Assembly (NCBI GenBank): GCA_944325625.1
Contig: CALVAP010000002.1
Span: 57,154 to 121,153, forward strand
From: Candidatus Gastranaerophilales bacterium
GTDB taxonomy: Bacteria > Cyanobacteriota > Vampirovibrionia > Gastranaerophilales > Gastranaerophilaceae
Length of the DNA stretch: 64,000 nucleotides
Direction of reading: 5' to 3'
Part shown: positions 35,569-43,538 of the stretch, piece after piece
How positions within the stretch are numbered: position 1 is the first letter of the stretch
How the letters are laid out: every line of letters starts with the position of its first letter
The notes under the pieces: generated by a model
The model's database searches: none
Told to the model about the DNA's origin: nothing
Seen by the model: only the letters and a program-made list of their open reading frames with translations
Made by a program: the position numbers and the translations under genes

Positions 35569-36627
35569 ATGAAAAAGATTACTAAAATATTTAAAACACC
35601 TATAACTGAAAAAAACATAGAAATAGGTCCTGATGTCCCAAAAGATGTGATTATCATGGCAATAGAATCCAGTTGTGATGAAACAGCATGCGCAATAGTC
35701 AAAAACGGCAGAGAAGTTCTTTCAAATGTTGTTGCTTCCCAAATCAAAACGCACCAAGCATTTGGTGGAGTTGTTCCGGAGGTTGCGGCAAGAGAGCATT
35801 TAGAGGCAATTAATCTGGTAATTGCATCAGCTTTTGAGCAGGCACATTTGAGTGCCAATGAAATTACAGCCTTTGCGGCAACGGTTGGACCGGGTTTGGT
35901 CGGTTCTTTGCTTGTTGGGTTGAATGCGGCAAAAGCTTTAGCGATTACGCATGATAAACCTTTTATCGGTGTAAATCATTTGAATTCACATGTTTGTGCA
36001 AATTACATTGATACTGATTTAAAGCCTCCTTTTGTTGCCCTTTTGGTTAGTGGTGGACATACTCAGGTTATAAAAGTTGACAGTTATTTGAAACAGAGTA
36101 TTGTTGCCGAAACTATTGATGATGCAGTCGGGGAGGCTTATGATAAAGTTGCAAGGCTTATCGGACTGCCTTATCCGGGTGGCCCAAATCTTGATAAAAT
36201 GGCTAAAAACGGCAATAAAAATGCATTTAAGCTTCCTCAGGCAAAAGTTAAAGAGAATGAATTCAGTTTTTCGGGTTTAAAAACGGCGGTTTTGCAGTTG
36301 TGTCAGCGACTAAATAAAGAACTTGGAGATATTCCCAAAGAGGATGTAGCTGCAAGTTTTCAAGAATGTATTTCAGATACTTTGGTTAAAAAAGTTCTGC
36401 ATATAGCACAGGAATGTGATATTAAGACATTGGCTCTTGCAGGAGGCGTAGCTGCTAACTCAGAGATTAGAAGAAAGTTTTTTGAGCTTGAAAATTGTGG
36501 GTATAAGGTTTATGCTCCACCTATGAAGTATTGCACTGATAATGCCTCTATGGTGGCGTCTGCGGCTTATTTTTTGGCTAATACAATGGATGATTTAACA
36601 CAGGAAGTTTTTTCGAGGGTAAAATAA
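35569..36627 (+). CDS. tsaD: tRNA N6-adenosine threonylcarbamoyltransferase
   Basis: 352 residues, Kae1/TsaD ASKHA fold. Transfers threonylcarbamoyl to A37 of ANN-decoding tRNAs. Motifs are AIESSCDETACAIV, EVAAREHLEAI, LVSGGHTQVI (metal-binding His), GEAYDKVARLIGLPYPGGP and LAGGVAANSEIR. The frame extends about 26 residues before the usual family start; an in-frame GTG at 35647 (VIIMAIESSCDET) would give the canonical N-terminus, but no good ribosome-binding site decides between them. The stop overlaps the waaA start (TAATG). Confidence 0.93.
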   Translation: MKKITKIFKTPITEKNIEIGPDVPKDVIIMAIESSCDETACAIVKNGREVLSNVVASQIKTHQAFGGVVPEVAAREHLEAINLVIASAFEQAHLSANEITAFAATVGPGLVGSLLVGLNAAKALAITHDKPFIGVNHLNSHVCANYIDTDLKPPFVALLVSGGHTQVIKVDSYLKQSIVAETIDDAVGEAYDKVARLIGLPYPGGPNLDKMAKNGNKNAFKLPQAKVKENEFSFSGLKTAVLQLCQRLNKELGDIPKEDVAASFQECISDTLVKKVLHIAQECDIKTLALAGGVAANSEIRRKFFELENCGYKVYAPPMKYCTDNASMVASAAYFLANTMDDLTQEVFSRVK

Positions 36628-37883
36628 TGATTTTCGTTTATGGAGCTGTTCTACCGATTTTAGCAGTGATATTACTGCCAGTTATTTTGTTGGCGTTCTT
36701 GATTCAACCAAAGTTTAGAGCAGGGTTTTGGCAAAAAATAGGTTTTTATTCTCCAAATAAATCTTCCAAAAGAACTTTTTTGGTTCATGCTGTATCTGTG
36801 GGGGAAGTCAATGCGGTTGAAAATCTTGTTAAAAAGATGCGAGTTGAATTTCCGGATGATTATATAATCCTTTCTACCGTGACAAAAACAGGACAAGAGG
36901 TAGCTAAAAGCAAACTTGCGTCTGTTGCTGATGAGATTATTTATTTTCCGTATGATTTCTTTTTTTCTGTTTTTGCGTGCTTGAAATCCATAAGACCTGA
37001 TAAAATAATTATTGCGGAAACCGAAATATGGCCTATGTTCTCATTTGTTGCCCATTTGATGAATATCCCGCTTATTCTTGTTAATGGTCGTATTTCTCCT
37101 ACATCGTACAATGGTTATAAAAAATTGAGCTTCTTTTTTAGAGAAGTTCTGAGTTGGTTTAAGAGTATCTATATGCAGACTCAAGGAGATATGGACCGTA
37201 TTATAAATATTGGTGCGCCTGTTGACAAAACGGAGGTTATGGGAAATTTAAAGTTTGATATTCAAAAGAATTTGAATTCTGAGCAAGTTGAAGAACTCAA
37301 GAATGAAGTAAAAATATTAAATTACAGATTGTTTGTGGTTGCAAGTACGCATAAGGGTGAAGATGAAATTGCGCTGGAGGTGTTTAAAGGAGTTAAAGAA
37401 AAATATCCTGATGCAAAACTCTTAATAGCACCCAGACATCCCCAAAGATATGAGCAAGTTGAGGATTTACTTCGCGCGCAAAAATATTCCTATTCAAAGC
37501 GTTCGCTTGGCGGAAATTTTGCCGATAATGATATTATTATGCTTGATACTATGGGTGAACTTGCCAAGTTCTTTTCTTTAGCTTATTTAGCTTTTATTGG
37601 CGGTAGTTTTTCGAATACCGGAGGTCATAATCCACTTGAGGCAAATATTTGGGATGTGCCTGTTATTAGCGGACCTACTGTGTTTAACTTTAAAGATATG
37701 TATAAGCTTTTAACCAAAGAGCAGGTTGCATTTATTGTTTCTAACCAGGCTGAGTTTTCATCTCTGGTACAAAAATTCTACGAGGACACTGTTTTTCATG
37801 ACAAGGTTGCTTCGGATTGTAAAAGAATTTTTGACAATTCAAGAGGTGCTTTGGATTTTGTTGTCGAAAAACTTAAACAGTAA
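36627..37883 (+). CDS. waaA: 3-deoxy-D-manno-octulosonic acid (Kdo) transferase
   Basis: 418 residues, GT30. N-terminal membrane anchor about 5-25, then the family's HAVSVGEVNAVENLVK with the catalytic Glu in GE. TETEIWP-type motif appears as IAETEIWPMF. C-terminal Rossmann half has AFIGGSFSNTGGHNPLEA, the CMP-Kdo-binding signature. Adds Kdo to lipid A precursor on the inner leaflet, which implies an LPS-type outer membrane. kdsA, the Kdo-8-phosphate synthase gene, is at 57949. Confidence 0.95.
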   Translation: MIFVYGAVLPILAVILLPVILLAFLIQPKFRAGFWQKIGFYSPNKSSKRTFLVHAVSVGEVNAVENLVKKMRVEFPDDYIILSTVTKTGQEVAKSKLASVADEIIYFPYDFFFSVFACLKSIRPDKIIIAETEIWPMFSFVAHLMNIPLILVNGRISPTSYNGYKKLSFFFREVLSWFKSIYMQTQGDMDRIINIGAPVDKTEVMGNLKFDIQKNLNSEQVEELKNEVKILNYRLFVVASTHKGEDEIALEVFKGVKEKYPDAKLLIAPRHPQRYEQVEDLLRAQKYSYSKRSLGGNFADNDIIMLDTMGELAKFFSLAYLAFIGGSFSNTGGHNPLEANIWDVPVISGPTVFNFKDMYKLLTKEQVAFIVSNQAEFSSLVQKFYEDTVFHDKVASDCKRIFDNSRGALDFVVEKLKQ

Positions 37884-37924
37884 TCTAATCAGTTTTGTAA
37901 AGTGTTTTATATTGTAAAAAAAAG

Positions 37925-37933
37925 TGATACAAT
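37925..37933 (+). promoter_or_regulatory. Extended -10 promoter (TGATACAAT)
   Basis: TG-n-TACAAT, 62 nt upstream of the TTG start at 37995, of the same type as at 16559 and 53412. Confidence 0.45.
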
Positions 37934-37994
37934 AATGTTATAAAATCAGGATTTGTCCTAAAATAGCAGTATACTCGCAGTAAGGTAACAATAA

Positions 37995-38627
37995 TTGAAT
38001 AATAATATTAACAGTTTTGATAATTTAGAATCATCGATGAGAAAATCTTCGGTAATTCAAGAACGTATAAACCTTGTATCATCCCATATGTACAAGCAAT
38101 TTCTTGAGTATCAGCACTCAACCTTGAATACAACCGAAACATTTTTGAAAATGGTTGAAAATATGGAAGCTACCGTAGAGTTTTTGAAGCAGTCTTTTGC
38201 CGCAAGGGGTGTCGCTACGCAGAATATTTATTACGATGCAGATACATCAAAGACGGTTGCTATACTAAACATTCTTTGGCATGCTATGAGTTTTACAACG
38301 AGGTGCAATAATAAGCCTCAAGCTCTTTACAGAGAAGAAGAAACTCCGATTATCACAGGCAGGATTATGGCTATCAATGGAATATATTCAGATATTGTCA
38401 AAAAAAATCCCGAGAATGAAATGCAGGCACTTTTAGATGCCGAAATTGCCTCTTTGTTTATTCCTGCAGATAAAACTCAAAATGCTATTATCAAAATTAA
38501 ACACCTCGGAAATAGGGAGTTTTATATCAATCAGATGGATGCGCCTCGTGAATTTTTGCTTAAGGTTGTTGAAACTGTTTGTGGCGGCGGAATATGTCAT
38601 GAAGAATATTCCAGAAAATTAATTTGA
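37995..38627 (+). CDS. Unknown soluble protein (210 aa)
   Basis: Starts at TTG with AAGGT nine bases upstream. No signal peptide or membrane segment. Mostly helical N-terminal half (VIQERINLVSSHMYKQFL, ETFLKMVENMEATVEFL) and a mixed C-terminal half with a Cys-bearing end (VCGGGICHEEYSRKLI). No family recognised. The end overlaps the open frame of the following CHASE2-GGDEF gene and both probably share a transcript. A role next to a diguanylate cyclase is only positional. Confidence 0.75.
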   Translation: MNNNINSFDNLESSMRKSSVIQERINLVSSHMYKQFLEYQHSTLNTTETFLKMVENMEATVEFLKQSFAARGVATQNIYYDADTSKTVAILNILWHAMSFTTRCNNKPQALYREEETPIITGRIMAINGIYSDIVKKNPENEMQALLDAEIASLFIPADKTQNAIIKIKHLGNREFYINQMDAPREFLLKVVETVCGGGICHEEYSRKLI

Positions 38628-38647
38628 ATTTAATCTGTGGGGAAGTT

Positions 38648-40498
38648 ATGATTTCTAAAAAAGAATATAACAAAAGAGTTCTGTTGAAATATTTTGTTTA
38701 TTCACTTGGGGTTATATTTGGGATTTGTATTTTACTTTGGTTGTTTCGCATTACTCATGCAGATTCTTTCTTTATCGTTATGGAGAACAAAAGTTTCGAT
38801 TTGAGACAAAAAACTGTATCGGCAAGTAAAAAAGTGAACGATAACATAGTCATTTTGACAGTCGATAATGCAAGTTATGAGTATTTGTCAGAAAAATATG
38901 GAGAATGGCCAATTCCCAGAAAAGTATATGCGGATATTGCAAATTATGTCGAAAAACAAAATCCTGCAGCAATAGCGTTTGATCTTATGTTTGTTAATTC
39001 TTTGAAAAGTTCAAAAGAAGAGGACAGACTTTTAGCTGCAGAATTTAGCAAGTATGACAATCTTTATACCTCAATAAATTTCGATAATCTTGATGAACAA
39101 ATAAGAAAAGCTGAGAATTTACCACAGAAGTTAAAAATTAATCTTGATAATGAGTCCAAAATAAATCTTAAAAATCCATTTTTAAACTACACAAATTGCA
39201 GGATGATTTTGAGTGAGATTATTGATGTAACAGAAAATATAGGTCATATCAATCTTATTCGCGAAGATGACGGAATTGCCCGTAGAATAAGCCCGTTTGT
39301 GGTTTATAAAGGAGATTTTTACCCGCATTTGGCGTTAAAGGTAGGTTTAGACTACCTGCGCAGGTTTGAAAATATCGATACAAAAAACTTTAAAATAGAT
39401 AAAAACATGAATTTGCTTCTTGGAAAGAGAAAGATTCCTCTTGATATGTCGGGTTCTGCAATTTTAAACTGGTATGGCGAAAGCGGAGAGTATAACTCGA
39501 ATTCATTCAAGTATATTCCTATTTGGAAGGTAGAAAAACTCGCATATGGTGAAAAAATTGATGGGGCAGAGGAGCTTGAAAAAGGGTTTTTCAAGGACAA
39601 AATTGTTTATGTCGGAGTTAGCGCAACATCAATGTATGATATAAAATCTACGCCAACAGAACGTAATATGCCGGGTGTGGAGCTTCATACAACTTTTATA
39701 AACAATTTGTTGGACAATAATTTTATTCGTAGAGCTCCGCTTTGGATTGATATGTCATTGACTATTTTTCTTAGTTTAATTATCGGATTTATTGTCCTTA
39801 GATTTATTTCTACTGTCGCAGCATCACTTACCAGTGCTATGATTGTAACCTTGTATGTGGTTGCAGCTACTTGGATTATGAGAGATTTTAATTTGTGGAT
39901 TAGTGTGATTTTTCCTGTCATATTTGCTCTAATCACGTTTATTGGTGTTTATTTGGTTAAGTATTTCAGGAAATCCAGAGACTTTGAACATACATACAAA
40001 CTTGCGACTACTGATGGCTTAACTGAGTTATATAATCACAGATATTTTCAAGAACAAATGATTTTGAATATTGAAACGTCTAAACGATACAATTCTGAAT
40101 TTTCTTTGATTCTTATTGATATAGATTTCTTCAAAAAATTTAATGATAAGTTCGGTCATCAATCTGGGGATGCAGTATTAAGGCAAGTTGCTCAAACTCT
40201 TAAAAAGAATGTTCGTTCTACGGATATTGTTTGCAGATATGGCGGAGAAGAAATGTCGGTTATACTTTCTAATACTAAAAAAGAAGAAGCCGTGTTAACA
40301 GCTCAAAAGCTTTGTGATGCCGTCTCAAATAGAATTTTTGACCTTGTTAATAATCAAAAAGAACACGTTACAATAAGTTTGGGTGTTTCTTCTTATCCGC
40401 AAAACGGAACAACTCCGCAAGAACTTATTGAATATGCTGACAAGGGTCTTTATAAAGCTAAAGAAAACGGGCGAAATCAGGTGGGAGTTTTGGACTAA
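38648..40498 (+). CDS. CHASE2-domain transmembrane diguanylate cyclase
   Basis: 616 residues from the ATG at 38648 (GGGGAAG ribosome-binding site); an in-frame TTG at 38624 is less likely. One membrane helix near the N-terminus, then an extracytoplasmic CHASE2 domain (about 45-345: NIVILTVDNASYEYL, WPIPRKVYADIANYV, AIAFDLMF, VGVSATSMYDIKSTP, MPGVELHT). Three C-terminal membrane helices (about 370-440) follow, then a GGDEF domain (about 455-616) with TDGLTELYNHRYF and active site GGEEM. It would make c-di-GMP in response to an external signal. This is the second GGDEF protein of the window. Confidence 0.92.
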   Translation: MISKKEYNKRVLLKYFVYSLGVIFGICILLWLFRITHADSFFIVMENKSFDLRQKTVSASKKVNDNIVILTVDNASYEYLSEKYGEWPIPRKVYADIANYVEKQNPAAIAFDLMFVNSLKSSKEEDRLLAAEFSKYDNLYTSINFDNLDEQIRKAENLPQKLKINLDNESKINLKNPFLNYTNCRMILSEIIDVTENIGHINLIREDDGIARRISPFVVYKGDFYPHLALKVGLDYLRRFENIDTKNFKIDKNMNLLLGKRKIPLDMSGSAILNWYGESGEYNSNSFKYIPIWKVEKLAYGEKIDGAEELEKGFFKDKIVYVGVSATSMYDIKSTPTERNMPGVELHTTFINNLLDNNFIRRAPLWIDMSLTIFLSLIIGFIVLRFISTVAASLTSAMIVTLYVVAATWIMRDFNLWISVIFPVIFALITFIGVYLVKYFRKSRDFEHTYKLATTDGLTELYNHRYFQEQMILNIETSKRYNSEFSLILIDIDFFKKFNDKFGHQSGDAVLRQVAQTLKKNVRSTDIVCRYGGEEMSVILSNTKKEEAVLTAQKLCDAVSNRIFDLVNNQKEHVTISLGVSSYPQNGTTPQELIEYADKGLYKAKENGRNQVGVLD

Positions 40499-40521
40499 TT
40501 TATTTTGTTCTGTAAAAATAA

Positions 40522-40539
40522 AGACCGCTTTTGCGGTCT
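40522..40539. terminator. Hairpin between convergent genes
   Basis: AGACCGC / GCGGTCT, 7-bp stem with TTTT loop. The downstream T-tract is weak on the plus strand (a T-run starts about 8 nt later) and TTATTTTT on the minus strand, so it may serve both the GGDEF gene and the ribbon-helix-helix gene. Confidence 0.6.
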
Positions 40540-40576
40540 GTAAATCATTTTTTCCTCGTGTTTAGTTCTAAGTTTT

Positions 40577-40765
40577 TTAATCCAACAATGCTTCTAATAT
40601 TGCAGCATTTTTGGTTGCCAGTGAGTTTTCACGAACTTTGTTTCTGTGCATATACGTTCTGAGAGCTTCCCTAATTAATTCAGAGCGAGTTCGATTTTCG
40701 TTGTCTGCTACAGTATCAATTTCGTCTAAAAATTTCTCCGGCATTGAAATTAGTACTCTTGCCAT
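40577..40765 (-). CDS. Ribbon-helix-helix (CopG/Arc-type) DNA-binding protein
   Basis: 62 residues. MARVLISMPEKFLDEID is the beta-strand plus first helix, RTRSELIREALRTYM the second helix of the RHH fold. Such proteins dimerise and bind DNA through the paired strands; many are antitoxins, but no toxin gene is adjacent on either side. The ribosome-binding site AGGAGG is strong and the minus-strand leader upstream is long and purine-rich (to about 40920). Confidence 0.88.
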   Translation of the reverse strand: MARVLISMPEKFLDEIDTVADNENRTRSELIREALRTYMHRNKVRENSLATKNAAILEALLD

Positions 40766-40818
40766 TGTTCCTCCTGTTGTGCTCTTTTCTTCTCTTTTCT
40801 CTCGTGGTCAACTTAACC

Positions 40819-40868
40819 GTACTTTCTCAAGGTACAGTTTGCCGTGCTTTTTAGCGCGGACTTTTTTC
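40819..40868 (+). other. Structured element: two hairpins and a T-run opposite the RHH leader
   Basis: On the plus strand GTAC...GTAC (40819-40835) is followed by CCGTGC / GCGCGG (40842-40859, one G-T pair) and then ACTTTTTTCTC, the form of a terminator. On the minus strand the same bases lie in the 5' leader of the RHH gene. Either a terminator for a short plus-strand RNA or a leader structure. The rest of 40766-41152 is non-coding; it holds a weak AAACCTT/AAGGGTTT hairpin near 41027 and the nuo -10 box. Confidence 0.35.
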
Positions 40869-41091
40869 TCTCTCTTTGTGATTTACTTAACTCTTTCTTC
40901 TTTTGGTTTATCTCTCGTATTTATATAAAGTCATTCTTTATAAAAAAATTGCGTTATTTTTATATATTTATTATTTACCGCTTAATAAAACTACATATAT
41001 TGTTACACTAAAAATGAAAAAACCTTCTACATAAGGGTTTCTAAATTTACATTTACAAATATTAATACAGTCTATCCTGATATTCTGATAG

Positions 41092-41097
41092 TATAAT
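41092..41097 (+). promoter_or_regulatory. -10 box of the nuo membrane-arm operon
   Basis: TATAAT 56 nt upstream of the GTG of nuoA, preceded by an imperfect repeat CTGATATTCTGATA. No consensus -35. Confidence 0.4.
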
Positions 41098-41152
41098 AAA
41101 ATATTTAAAGGTATTTGGCATAATAAAGATTGTTTTAACAAGGGGCTAAAAA

Positions 41153-41506
41153 GTGCAAGAATTTGTCGGGTTATTTGTTTTTTTACTGTTGGCGATTTCT
41201 TTTGCCTTCGTATTGGGCGTAGCTTGTAATGTCTTTTTATTGCGGAAAAAACAGCCGGAAATAAAACAAAGTAATCAGTTGCAAAAAGCCTTTCCTGTAC
41301 AAAAACATTTGTCCGGCGAAACTAAGTTTATTGTTTATGCTGTTGTTTTTTTGATTTTTGTACTTGAGACAATCTTATTACTCCCTTTTGCGGTTGTTTA
41401 CGGCAGATTAGGTTTTTTTGCTTTTGTTGAAGTTTGCATATTTTCGTTTATTATGCTTTTAGGCTTATTTTATGCTTTACGTAAGAATGTTTTGAGGTGG
41501 AAATAA
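41153..41506 (+). CDS. nuoA: Divergent complex I subunit A (NuoA)
   Basis: 117 residues starting at GTG (AAGGGG ribosome-binding site). Three membrane helices. The second helix IVYAVVFLIFVLETILLLPFAV aligns with NuoA 'ILFIIFDVEVVFLYPWAV': the conserved Glu is kept (VLE) but the preceding conserved Asp is Val. The position before nuoH, and the TAATG overlap with it, support the call. NuoA frames the quinone-chamber loop of complex I. nuoB, C and D, which normally follow, are absent. Confidence 0.75.
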   Translation: MQEFVGLFVFLLLAISFAFVLGVACNVFLLRKKQPEIKQSNQLQKAFPVQKHLSGETKFIVYAVVFLIFVLETILLLPFAVVYGRLGFFAFVEVCIFSFIMLLGLFYALRKNVLRWK

Positions 41507-42603
41507 TGGATATTTTGTATCAGTTTTATATTCATTTCTTTGAAAACTTCAGAATATCCGAGGCATTGGTTATTGCAATATGGTTTGTGCTGCCTTTTTG
41601 TTTGACTGTTTTAGCATTAATCTTTGTTGTGTTTGTTTTGTATTTTATTGAAAAAAAGTTGGTTATACCATTTATTGCAAAGAGTAATAAACAAGCGGAA
41701 TATGTAGAGCCGGTTTGCGGGGGGCATTTGTTAGATCCGAAGTTCTCTTGCGAAGATTGTGGAGCAAATAATGTTAATAAGTTATTGTTGGTATTGGCTT
41801 CTGTGATTGTTTTTGCCCCAATTATTATGGGTTGGGCGGTTATTCCTTATAGCAACAAATATATGCCTGTATCTTCGGGAGTTAATCTGGTTTTGTTCTT
41901 ATCAATTTGGGTTTTGCCTTTGATTGGAATAATTTTGTTAGGGGTGGCAGGTAAAAGCAGATTCTTTTTGCATAAGGTATTAATAAGTTCTGTCAGGTCA
42001 ATAAGCTATGGTATTCCGATGATGATATCGGTTTTGGGCGTCGTCGTTCTTGCTTCAAGTTTGAATATTAATGAGATTGTGCTTGCACAATCTGTAACTT
42101 TGGGTGCATTGGGATGGTATTTTATTCCAATGTTTGTTGCGTTTTTGATATTTTTTATTGGCATGATTGTTCAGATTGACTGCATTTCTTTCAACTTTCC
42201 ATCTGGTTATGAAGATACGGTTTTTTCTTCTGAGGATGGGGGTATAAATCCTTGTTCGACCATTTTTACTTTAGTTGAATATTCTGCAATGTTTGTTATG
42301 GCTTTGTTTTTCGTTTGTCTATTTTTGGGTGGATATTTGCCGCCTTTGGGGTTCTATCTAAGTGAACTTTACGAGATTAATTATATTTTTAATACAACTG
42401 CTGTGTATTTTGAGCAAATCTTTTGGCTCATAGCTAAAACTTTTTTGGTTGTTTTTGTTTTGATGTGGGTTAGAGGGTTGCTACCTTTTGTTAAAAGTAA
42501 GAAATTTATTAAATTTGCCTGGAGACGGTTGATTCCTCTTTCGGTTGCAAATTTCATTTTTGTCTGTATCTTTAAACATTTGATTGGTATGGGGGTATTA
42601 TGA
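41506..42603 (+). CDS. nuoH: Strongly diverged complex I subunit H (NuoH)
   Basis: 365 residues from the ATG overlapping the nuoA stop (GAGGTGG ribosome-binding site); an ATG 9 bases earlier is possible. Eight or so membrane helices. Recognisable features are FIEKKLVIPFI at the end of helix 1 (canonical 'ERR..GR.Q..'), APIIMGWAVIPY, and FNFPSGYED ... LVEYSAMF in place of the quinone-site loop 'NR.PFDLPEAE.EL...EY'. The Glu/Asp-rich loop that lines the quinone tunnel is largely lost, and the first cytoplasmic loop carries VCGGHLLDPKFSCEDCG with three Cys. So it is a NuoH homologue with a remodelled quinone region. Confidence 0.75.
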   Translation: MDILYQFYIHFFENFRISEALVIAIWFVLPFCLTVLALIFVVFVLYFIEKKLVIPFIAKSNKQAEYVEPVCGGHLLDPKFSCEDCGANNVNKLLLVLASVIVFAPIIMGWAVIPYSNKYMPVSSGVNLVLFLSIWVLPLIGIILLGVAGKSRFFLHKVLISSVRSISYGIPMMISVLGVVVLASSLNINEIVLAQSVTLGALGWYFIPMFVAFLIFFIGMIVQIDCISFNFPSGYEDTVFSSEDGGINPCSTIFTLVEYSAMFVMALFFVCLFLGGYLPPLGFYLSELYEINYIFNTTAVYFEQIFWLIAKTFLVVFVLMWVRGLLPFVKSKKFIKFAWRRLIPLSVANFIFVCIFKHLIGMGVL

Positions 42604-42668
42604 TAAAAATTTCTGTGGATTTTAGAAAGCAGGGTCTGTGGTTGATTTCTAATTGGAGGTGGGTCTAA
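42600..42668 (+). CDS. 22-codon ORF at the position of nuoI
   Basis: ATG overlaps the nuoH stop (ATGA); the stop abuts the nuoJ ATG, whose ribosome-binding site (GGAGGTG) lies inside it. The product is MIKISVDFRKQGLWLISNWR plus WV. No homology is visible to the ferredoxin-like NuoI, which has two CxxCxxCxxxCP motifs. It may be a coupling peptide or chance. Confidence 0.3.
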   Translation: MIKISVDFRKQGLWLISNWRWV

Positions 42669-43202
42669 ATGGCGGCACTTGAAACCATATTTTTTTATAT
42701 TTTGGCGGCTGTTTTAATTGTTTGCTCATTTGGCGCCATTTTGGCAAGAAGAGTTATTTCATCATTAATTTTTGCACTTGTTTGGTTTTTGGGTGTTGGT
42801 GGAATTTATTTTTTGTTGAATGCCACTTTTAATGCTGCAATTCAAGTTCTTGCATATGTAAGTGCGTTGCTGATGCTTTTGTTTGTGGCTGTAATTCCTT
42901 TTGAAAAAGAAAAATATTCTTTTTGGGGGATTTTAAAGCCAAGAATTTATATCAGTGCTTTATCGCTTTTGATTATTTTTGTGACTTTAGCTTGGGCTAT
43001 TGTTGATGATTATTTGGTACATATTTTGGATATTATGTCCGGCGGTTTTACTTTAAGCCGGTCTTTGTCCACTGTTTATACAATAGGTGAAAGACTTTTA
43101 ACGGATTATAGCGTGGCTTTTGAGCTTGTGGCTTTTGTTATGTTTATTTTGACTGTTTCAATAGGTATGATTTGCGTTATTAAACAGAATGAGGAGGTGT
43201 AG
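42669..43202 (+). CDS. nuoJ: Complex I subunit J
   Basis: 177 residues, five membrane helices. The diagnostic third helix VLAYVSALLMLLFVAVI corresponds to NuoJ 'YVGAIMVLFLFVVM', the helix carrying the pi-bulge that rotates during turnover. It has the conserved Tyr, but Ser replaces the Gly. Start follows GGAGGTG. nuoK begins 4 bp after the stop. Confidence 0.88.
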   Translation: MAALETIFFYILAAVLIVCSFGAILARRVISSLIFALVWFLGVGGIYFLLNATFNAAIQVLAYVSALLMLLFVAVIPFEKEKYSFWGILKPRIYISALSLLIIFVTLAWAIVDDYLVHILDIMSGGFTLSRSLSTVYTIGERLLTDYSVAFELVAFVMFILTVSIGMICVIKQNEEV

Positions 43203-43205
43203 TTA

Positions 43206-43529
43206 ATGAGCGTTGTTTTTAATATAGGTTTGTATCATTATCTTATCCTTGCATTGGTAATTTTTTGTATTGGGTTATGGGGAATTGTTGTTTGTAAAAA
43301 TATTATAAAGTTATTGGTTTGTGCAGAGTTTATTCTTAATGCTGCAGGGATTAATTTTGTTGCTTTTGCATCGTATGTTGATGTTGAGAATTTAAGCGGT
43401 CTTGTTTTCTCACTCTTTATAACAATTTTTGCAATTGCAGAGTTGGTGTTGGGAGTTCTTCTTTTGATTTCCATATATAAGTATAAACGTTCTGCGGATG
43501 TTGAAAAATTGACTGATATGAAAGGATAG
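43206..43529 (+). CDS. nuoK: Complex I subunit K
   Basis: 107 residues, three membrane helices. The two conserved membrane glutamates are present: CAEFILNAAGINFVAF (helix 2) and FAIAELVLGVLLL (helix 3). These Glu residues form part of the central proton-transfer axis in complex I and Mrp-type antiporters (MnhC). The C-terminal tail is short and charged. Preceded by GAGGAGGTG. Confidence 0.93.
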   Translation: MSVVFNIGLYHYLILALVIFCIGLWGIVVCKNIIKLLVCAEFILNAAGINFVAFASYVDVENLSGLVFSLFITIFAIAELVLGVLLLISIYKYKRSADVEKLTDMKG

Positions 43530-43538
43530 AAATAAAGT

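Noticed and set aside
40577..40765. Toxin-antitoxin pair including the RHH protein
   Set aside because: No toxin-like small gene lies upstream or downstream on the same strand.
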